Of a DNA stretch of 40,682 nt, positions 35,100-40,682 are shown in pieces. The notes under the pieces were generated by a model. It did not search any database, was not told the DNA's origin, and saw only the letters and a program-made list of their open reading frames with translations. Source of the DNA: Kangiellaceae bacterium (lineage in GTDB: Bacteria; Pseudomonadota; Gammaproteobacteria; Enterobacterales; Kangiellaceae). The position numbers and the translations under genes are program-made. The stretch lies in the NCBI GenBank assembly GCA_026196875.1, contig JAPHTP010000035.1, forward strand, positions 1 through 40,682, written 5' to 3'. Within the stretch, counting starts at the first letter, position 1. Each line of letters opens with the position of its first letter.

Positions 35100-35927
35100 T
35101 TGTCTAGATTACTTTACATTTTTTTTATAGCGCTATTATCACCTGCTCAAGCAAACGATCTTGAGCGAAATTACGCCAGTGCAAATCAGGCCAAACCGAA
35201 AATTTCGATCGTAGTCGATGATTTAGGTGACAATTCTATAATTGCCAAACAAATTACGGAACTACCTGTGAATTTGACAATGGCCATTTTGCCGAAAACA
35301 CCACACGCTCAAAAGATTTCTAACTGGGCTCATCAGAATGGCCATGAAGTTATTATGCACTTACCAATGGAAGCTTCCTCCAGACCCGATTTACTTGGGC
35401 CGGGTGCGATTTTCTCGGATATGAGCCAAGATCAAATCACCGACATAATTCTAGAAAACGCACGCAGTATCCCCCATTTAGTGGGAATAAATAATCATAT
35501 GGGGAGCTTATTAACTAAAGATGTGGAAAAGATGACCTGGGTGATGTCATTGGCCAAAAGTCAGAACTGGTATTTCCTGGATTCTAAAACGAGTGAAGAA
35601 TCTATCGCGCAAGATATTGCCTTGAAAAATGGGCTTCCCAATCTAGGTCGGGATATATTTTTGGATCATCATTCAGAATCCCAAAAGGGCGAATTGCCTA
35701 AAATAATTAAACTGCGTATGAATAGAGCTTTAAGTATTGCCCAGAGAGAAGGACATGTAGTTGTTATTTGCCATCCTTACGCGGAAACCCTGGCGTTCTT
35801 TGAAAAGCACCTAGCAGCACTCGAAGAGCAATATGAGTTTGTAAGAGCAAGTGATTTATTGAGTTCAGATAGTTACCAGATTGCGAGTAAAAAACAGGTT
35901 CCCCAATCCGGTAACTTTAATCGTTAA
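35100..35927 (+). CDS. yibQ: Divergent polysaccharide deacetylase (YibQ-like)
   Basis: This 275-residue secreted protein has a signal peptide (about residues 1-18, cleavage after AQA) and a polysaccharide-deacetylase-2 domain. Recognisable blocks are ISIVVDDLGD, LTMAILPKTPHAQ, VIMHLPMEA, GINNHMGS and VVICHPYAETL. The family is a divergent deacetylase fold of unproven activity that often accompanies EnvC and CtpA; here the ctpA-yibQ pair is present without envC. The start is a TTG with a purine-rich AGCAGGCAGAAG just upstream. Confidence 0.88.
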   Translation: MSRLLYIFFIALLSPAQANDLERNYASANQAKPKISIVVDDLGDNSIIAKQITELPVNLTMAILPKTPHAQKISNWAHQNGHEVIMHLPMEASSRPDLLGPGAIFSDMSQDQITDIILENARSIPHLVGINNHMGSLLTKDVEKMTWVMSLAKSQNWYFLDSKTSEESIAQDIALKNGLPNLGRDIFLDHHSESQKGELPKIIKLRMNRALSIAQREGHVVVICHPYAETLAFFEKHLAALEEQYEFVRASDLLSSDSYQIASKKQVPQSGNFNR

Positions 35928-35928
35928 A

Positions 35929-35952
35929 AACTTCCTATCTTTTTAAGGAAGA
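35929..35952. terminator. Weak bidirectional hairpin between convergent genes
   Basis: CTTCCT (35931-35936) pairs with AGGAAG (35946-35951) across a T-rich loop in the 31-nt gap between yibQ (plus) and the small lipoprotein gene (minus). It is short and may serve as a weak terminator. Confidence 0.4.
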
Positions 35953-35958
35953 CTTTAC

Positions 35959-36351
35959 TTATTTACCATTTAACAATTGGTAAAATTGTTTTACCTCAGT
36001 TACCTTGAAAATTTGTGTCTTTTCAGGCTCATCTAAGCGCAAGTAACCTCCCTTTGCATATTGATATCGAGTAGTTTTATTTGCTTCAATAATTTCAATC
36101 CGTAAGTCAAGTAAAGGCATTATTTTTTCCTTCATAATCTGACGATCTTGAATTTGCGAAGCCAAAAAAGTAAAAGCCTCTGGATCAGAAACCTGATGAA
36201 TAAGACTGCCATTCTGATCTATCAATTTAATCATCATAGATTGAGCTTCTGACTCACTAGAATTCTGCGCCGGCTTGTTATTGCAGCCCGATAGGGCTGC
36301 AAATAACAAAATTGAAACAACTTTAAGTACTCTACTAAATGAAGCGATCAT
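35959..36351 (-). CDS. Small predicted lipoprotein
   Basis: This 130-residue protein has a signal peptide ending in the lipobox LSGC (Cys23) and a mature domain of about 105 residues that I do not recognise. The start at 36351 is fixed by AGGAG upstream; the frame is open five codons more. Its gene begins one base after the stop codon of the large secreted protease, on the same strand, so the two are almost certainly co-transcribed. A role as chaperone or inhibitor of the protease is possible but not shown. Confidence 0.75.
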   Translation of the reverse strand: MIASFSRVLKVVSILLFAALSGCNNKPAQNSSESEAQSMMIKLIDQNGSLIHQVSDPEAFTFLASQIQDRQIMKEKIMPLLDLRIEIIEANKTTRYQYAKGGYLRLDEPEKTQIFKVTEVKQFYQLLNGK

Positions 36352-36352
36352 A

Positions 36353-39133
36353 TTACACTCCTGCACGCTTCATAAATTTCTTTCTTGCTAAAGTCAAAGA
36401 TGCTAATAACACGGTAAACCAGCCAAACGAGCCGCCACCACTTCCTCCAGAAGCAGGAGGAGGAGTCGTATCACTAACGGAAACAGTGACCACAGCTTCA
36501 CTAGAGACATTTGATGTGTCGGTAACAGTTACCGTAAAAGTTAGGGTTGTATTTTGACTGACTTCCGGTGCCGTGAATGAAGCAACAGCTTCAGTACCAT
36601 TGGTTAACGTTACACCTGGCGAGCCTCCCGTTTGAGCCCAAGAGTAAGTTAGAGTGTCATTGTTAGGGTCAGAGCTTGAACTTGCATCTAGGCTAACTGA
36701 AGAACCTTCATTAACAGAAATGCTTGACATAGCAACGCTAGCGACAGGTGCTTCATTTCCAGCAGCATCAGTAATCGTTACAGTGACATTCTCAGTGTCT
36801 GAGTTACCAGCCTCATCTGTTACCGTTACTGTAAACTCAAGTACCGTAGAAGCTGCAACTGAAGGTGCAGTAAATGTTGCAACAGCGGTATCAGCAGCAT
36901 TGATGGTAACACTTGGTCCAGAAGTTTGTGTCCAACTAAAAGTAAGCGTTTCATTTTCTGGATCGGAGCTTCCGCTCGCGTCAAGCGTAACACTGGTATC
37001 TTCAACAGCACTAATCTGGCTTTGAGCGACTGACGCAGTAGGCGCCATATTTGCACCCTCGAGAGTTACTCCTGTTACACCATCAATCCAAGCAGTATCG
37101 GCACCGTTACTTGTATTTGAGTCTTTTGCATAAGTCCAACGCAAAGTATGGCTTCCTTGACTTACATTATAATAAGCCGATTGCCATCCGCTATCCCCAC
37201 TCCACGAACCTTTTAACTCGCCATCGATATAAAAACTAAGAATATCCCACCCTTCTTCAGATGATGTTCTTGCCATAAATGCTACAAAACTATTAGCGTC
37301 TGTAAAATTATTGGTCATTTCAACAGATGCTGTTTGGCTATCGGTAATTGTGTCTGCTTTAAGAGAGTAACTTCCTTCAAACACGGTGGAGTTGTTTACA
37401 CTCCAACCGGCATTCGCTCCAGAAGGCTGCGTCCAACCAGTGGGCATTTGGTCGGATACAGGAAACAGTTCATTTCCTGAATTGCTAATTGTGATCGCGC
37501 TACTATCGGAACCTGAACACGAATTTCCATCGGTCACGCGCAGTCTCACGTTACCCTGATAAAGGAAGCCATAGCTAAAAGCAGGATTACTCTCTGTCGA
37601 GTCAATAATACCATCATCGTTAAAATCCCACTCATACTGATACGTACCGCTAGTACCACTTGCGGTACCGACGAAATTTAAGCTCTGGTTGATCTCGCCA
37701 GTTGTTGGTGCTGTTGTGATTGAAACAGTAGGCCGTGTACAATCATCTATTCCATCGACTTGCGTAGCCCCGCTATTGCTAGGATCCAGCCAAAATTTAG
37801 CTTGTGTATTTGGTGTACCTCCACCTTCCCAGTGAACAGCCATTCGACCATACCAGTCCGATTCAGTAGTTGCGTCACATGAAGCACCACCACCATGAAG
37901 TGTACCGACGATTCTATGAGCAGCATTCCATAATCCGGAACCTGACGATCCTCCCTCAGTGGTACCTTCATCCCATGCAGAAACTCTTAGATGCGTTCCG
38001 TTAGAAATTTCGGTGTTTGATGAATAATTGGTAATTGTTAGTGGATCATTTTCTAAACTGATTCTTTTTTCGTCACCGGATGGGTGGTGAATAGCTACTG
38101 CAGAGCCAGGCGCAACGTCTGCAGCATCCCAACCAGCGTAGTGCACATTAAAACTTGAATTTGGATTTTCATCTAATTCAGCTATCGCAAAATCTGATGG
38201 CGCGCTACTAGCCAAGTATCTTGTCCCATTTTGGAACTGGTTTAATTGACCATCAGGCGTTCCTCCACAAGCAGAAGTTTCATAGTTCCAATAAATAACT
38301 AATGATGAATCTGTTTGAGAGTTAATTCCGCAGTGATTAGCCGTTAAGAATAGCGGCCGACGGTTTCCACTGGTGTTATTAACTAAAGAACCGGTACAAA
38401 GAAAAGTACCTTGAGAGTTTGTAATTGTATATCTTGCTACTGATCGAATTTCGTTTCGCCAAGCATCCCCCTGAGAGCAAACAACATCAATGTTACAGCT
38501 GCCAGACTTAGCCATATCATGTGTCTTAATTCCACGATATCCCAAATTTACTTGAGCAAAATCAAAAGTTAACTGTTCTTTAAGTTTTACTGGAACATTT
38601 ATTTCCAGGGTAACTAAATCAGCTTCAATAACCGGTGTCCATAGTTCTTTATGAGCTTTGTTTGATTTATGTGTATATGGTCCCACTACAGTCGATAAAT
38701 CGGAATTGTAGAAAAATAGTTTTGTGCCTTTAGGTAAAAATAAATTCTTTAGACCTAGGCTAAGAGATTTGGCATTCGAGGCAGAAAGTGACAATCTATA
38801 CACTGCTTGCTCTTCGCCTATCTCCCATTTGCCTAAACTTTTTAAATTACCCTCGTATTCAAGCGGTACCGCAAACCTAAAAGGCAAATTTTGTTCAGCT
38901 CGTAACTTGTCTTCTTTTAGTAGGGCGCTCACATCCAAAGCATTGGCCCTTATCATAGGGATATCAGTTGAAACTTGTTTTGAAATCTGACTAATCGGTC
39001 GATCTGCCAATTCAAGTTCATTGATAGAGGTAAATTGAGTTGCATATGCACTAGAAGTGAGTAATGCCAGTGATAATACGCTTGTTTTCAGACTAAATGA
39101 AAAAGCGTTTTTTCTTGAAGATCTTAACTTCAT
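36353..39133 (-). CDS. Secreted trypsin-like (lysyl-endopeptidase-type) protease with PKD-type repeats and GlyGly-CTERM tail
   Basis: This 926-residue protease has a signal peptide (about 1-31, SAYA), a propeptide (about 32-205) and a trypsin-fold catalytic domain (about 208-460). The triad is probably His267 (LTANHCG), Asp314 (SDFAIAELD) and Ser397 (EGGSSGSG), as in Lysobacter/Achromobacter lysyl endopeptidases. A PKD domain (about 467-550), a beta-sandwich of MAM/CBM type (about 555-692), and two similar PKD/REJ-like repeats (about 697-790 and 795-888) follow. The C-terminus has GGSGGGSFGW, a hydrophobic helix and basic ARKKFMKR: a GlyGly-CTERM sorting signal, which implies type II secretion and rhombosortase processing. 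The primary specificity is not decided by sequence. Confidence 0.93.
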   Translation of the reverse strand: MKLRSSRKNAFSFSLKTSVLSLALLTSSAYATQFTSINELELADRPISQISKQVSTDIPMIRANALDVSALLKEDKLRAEQNLPFRFAVPLEYEGNLKSLGKWEIGEEQAVYRLSLSASNAKSLSLGLKNLFLPKGTKLFFYNSDLSTVVGPYTHKSNKAHKELWTPVIEADLVTLEINVPVKLKEQLTFDFAQVNLGYRGIKTHDMAKSGSCNIDVVCSQGDAWRNEIRSVARYTITNSQGTFLCTGSLVNNTSGNRRPLFLTANHCGINSQTDSSLVIYWNYETSACGGTPDGQLNQFQNGTRYLASSAPSDFAIAELDENPNSSFNVHYAGWDAADVAPGSAVAIHHPSGDEKRISLENDPLTITNYSSNTEISNGTHLRVSAWDEGTTEGGSSGSGLWNAAHRIVGTLHGGGASCDATTESDWYGRMAVHWEGGGTPNTQAKFWLDPSNSGATQVDGIDDCTRPTVSITTAPTTGEINQSLNFVGTASGTSGTYQYEWDFNDDGIIDSTESNPAFSYGFLYQGNVRLRVTDGNSCSGSDSSAITISNSGNELFPVSDQMPTGWTQPSGANAGWSVNNSTVFEGSYSLKADTITDSQTASVEMTNNFTDANSFVAFMARTSSEEGWDILSFYIDGELKGSWSGDSGWQSAYYNVSQGSHTLRWTYAKDSNTSNGADTAWIDGVTGVTLEGANMAPTASVAQSQISAVEDTSVTLDASGSSDPENETLTFSWTQTSGPSVTINAADTAVATFTAPSVAASTVLEFTVTVTDEAGNSDTENVTVTITDAAGNEAPVASVAMSSISVNEGSSVSLDASSSSDPNNDTLTYSWAQTGGSPGVTLTNGTEAVASFTAPEVSQNTTLTFTVTVTDTSNVSSEAVVTVSVSDTTPPPASGGSGGGSFGWFTVLLASLTLARKKFMKRAGV

Positions 39134-39281
39134 ACTTCTGCCTTTGTAGAAAAATACAATATTCGATATAACAAGTAATTATAGTACTTTAGTTCATCCA
39201 CCAATGAATGTGAAAAAGTACCGGTTTTAAAAATTCAATAATTACCATATTTTTCGTAAATTATTGTTTTGTCAAAAGAAA

Positions 39282-39875
39282 TTACTTTTGCCACACCAAG
39301 ATCTGATTATTCGACGGCATAGCAACGTCATTAACAAAAGTAAGTCCGTTAAGTTCTGCGAGATCATCAAGCTTTTCGAAATCACGAATTCCTTGGTGCT
39401 CAGCCCTTTCTTTTAACCATAGATCAAATCGCTGATTACTTTCGCTGGTAAATTTTCCTTCGTATTTAAATGGGCCATATAGTGCGAATAATCCACCTTT
39501 ATCCAAATGCCGCCCTATACCTTCGAACAACTTTGGAACTGCTGTCCAAGGCATAATGTGGACGGTGTTCGCTGAGAATACTCCATCATAAAGCTGTTCG
39601 CTCCATACTGTTTGTGTTACATCCAATTCTATTGGTGGAAGAGTATTGGCTAAATTAGCTTCCTCCAGCCACATATTAATTCCTGGGTGATTTTCCAAAA
39701 GGTCGCTCGTTTGCCACTTCAGCCAGGGCATTGCATTGGCGAAATAGACCGCATGCTGGCCTGTCCCGCTACCCAGCTCCAAGATTGAATACTTATCTCT
39801 AAAAAGTTCTTCAATTGTTTCTAGTATGGGTTGCTGATTTCTTACACAAGCCTCTGCGACAGGTTTCTCGGTCAT
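39282..39875 (-). CDS. DUF938 class I SAM-dependent methyltransferase
   Basis: This 197-residue protein of the DUF938 family has a methyltransferase motif I (SILELGSGTGQHAVYFA, about residues 29-45), an acidic loop (SDLLEN) and the family block FSANTVHIMPW. The conserved YGPFKYEGKFTSESNQRFD segment is also typical. The substrate is unknown. The frame ends in ILVWQK. The ribosome-binding site is weak. It has no clear operon partner; 148 nt separate it from the protease gene downstream on the same strand. Confidence 0.92.
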   Translation of the reverse strand: MTEKPVAEACVRNQQPILETIEELFRDKYSILELGSGTGQHAVYFANAMPWLKWQTSDLLENHPGINMWLEEANLANTLPPIELDVTQTVWSEQLYDGVFSANTVHIMPWTAVPKLFEGIGRHLDKGGLFALYGPFKYEGKFTSESNQRFDLWLKERAEHQGIRDFEKLDDLAELNGLTFVNDVAMPSNNQILVWQK

Positions 39876-40079
39876 TTTGGAATGATTATTGGATTATCTA
39901 GGGGTGATATCAATATAACCTTAATCAGACTATTGATCACTCGAATTTGCCTCATGCCATAGTTAAGCACTTGGTAATAAGTATTTGTTCAAGCTAGAAA
40001 ATATTTCTTTGACTCAATTATGATCTTTATAGAAATGGCACATTAACCAATAAATTATAACCCTCTTAAAACGAATTCT

Positions 40080-40682
40080 TTAATTAAGCAGTGGATGGGT
40101 TAGTTTTTTTATATCGGCCTGAGGGTAATCGCTAACGGTAAAAATAAGTTGTTGTTCTTGTTCAATTAAACTTAAAGCACCGTAAGATTCAAAAGACTTC
40201 CAAGGTAATTTAACCAGGGGGACTATTTGCTTGGTTGCAAAGTCATAAAAATTAATTTGTTGATGCATATCCACGTTTTTACGATAGTAAATTCCTTTGG
40301 TTGAATAACTCCAAGTATATCTAGAAGAAAACTCTTCTGAGTCGATTAATAATATGGATTTATGGTTTTCTTCTGAGCCATCTTCGGCGATCTCTCTTTT
40401 CCACAGGCTGCTATCCGCCGTCGTATATAATAAAGTTGATTTATCTACCATAACGCCAAATCTACCACCATCGTTTGTGAGCCTTCTTGCGTCCCCTGTT
40501 TGAATATCAATCTTATAAAGATCAGTAAACTCGTTATCATAGATTGCCGAAATTATTGCAGAATCGTCAAATGACCAACTCGGTCTGTTATGCAATAAGT
40601 AAGGCGCTTTTAAAAACGATAGTTGTCCGGAATTTACATCAATAATATAAATCCGATCGCCAACTTCGTCTTCAATCGGAGC
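40080..40682 (-). CDS. C-terminal part of a TolB-like beta-propeller protein (partial)
   Basis: The frame is open to the window edge, so only the last 200 residues are seen; a TTG inside is not the real start. Repeating units such as NRPSWSFDDSAIIS, LYKIDIQTGDARRLTNDGG and YTWSYSTKGIYYRK are TolB/WD40-like PD40 blades. In related bacteria such blades are often the periplasmic part of CadC-type winged-helix regulators; the missing N-terminus would decide this. No neighbour inside the window explains its role. Confidence 0.7.
   Translation of the reverse strand, partial: APIEDEVGDRIYIIDVNSGQLSFLKAPYLLHNRPSWSFDDSAIISAIYDNEFTDLYKIDIQTGDARRLTNDGGRFGVMVDKSTLLYTTADSSLWKREIAEDGSEENHKSILLIDSEEFSSRYTWSYSTKGIYYRKNVDMHQQINFYDFATKQIVPLVKLPWKSFESYGALSLIEQEQQLIFTVSDYPQADIKKLTHPLLN

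Noticed and set aside
36654-37025. 123-aa Ser/Val/Thr-rich plus-strand ORF
   Set aside because: It is the antisense of the repeated PKD-type domains of the secreted protease; the low-complexity composition is a shadow of those repeats.
36700-37060. DNA repeat array in the protease gene
   Set aside because: The similarity is between two protein repeats (PKD/REJ-like) and not a nucleotide-level direct repeat or CRISPR.

Overview
The window is an AT-rich stretch of a gammaproteobacterial chromosome. The gene orders rhlB/trxA (divergent), trxA-rho-ubiD-fre and ftsY-ftsE-ftsX-rpoH are typical of Gammaproteobacteria. The secreted M9 collagenase, the GlyGly-CTERM protease, the homogentisate pathway and the CadC/TolB-like fragment suggest a marine, protein-degrading lineage near Kangiella/Aliikangiella/Pleionea. 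That placement is inference; there is no 16S gene here. I see no tRNA, rRNA, CRISPR array, transposase or phage gene.

Layout. (1) 1-8.3 kb is accessory: three small unknown ORFs, a secreted M9 collagenase with two PPC domains, a degenerate PAP2-like membrane protein coupled to a DUF4253 protein, a membrane-anchored XRE regulator beside a perfect 11-bp inverted repeat, an LtaS-like phosphoglycerol-transferase-type enzyme and a small HNH protein. (2) 8.4-12.6 kb, minus strand: a probable operon rhlB-tusA-DUF1285-small membrane protein-fhs. (3) 12.7-17.0 kb, plus strand: trxA, a long leader, rho, ubiD and fre. (4) 17.0-22.7 kb, minus strand: a solute-binding lipoprotein, rpoH, ftsX, ftsE, ftsY and a VOC protein. 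(5) 22.9-28.3 kb, plus strand: the tyrosine-catabolic pair hmgA-hppD, a membrane-bound AraC-type regulator, a DUF2306 protein and a TPR protein. (6) 28.4-36.0 kb: a radical SAM enzyme, a four-TM protein, a GST, the ydbH-ynbE-ydbL intermembrane-bridge cluster, and divergently from it a CtpA protease and a YibQ-like deacetylase-fold protein. (7) 36.0-40.7 kb, minus strand: a small lipoprotein, a large trypsin-like protease with PKD repeats and a GlyGly-CTERM tail, a DUF938 methyltransferase, and the 3' end of a TolB-repeat protein that runs off the window.

The strongest unexpected signal is a pair of near-perfect CIRCE elements (HrcA operators), 31 bp apart, between ftsX and rpoH. They predict that the HrcA repressor controls synthesis of the heat-shock sigma factor, joining two heat-shock circuits that are usually separate. 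Other candidate regulatory DNA is the palindrome upstream of the XRE-membrane regulator, a 14-bp palindrome between the GST and the four-TM gene, an inverted repeat between the VOC gene and hmgA, and a 10-bp palindrome next to a TATAAT box before the collagenase gene. I did not find a clearly new multi-gene system; most of the window is recognisable core genome.
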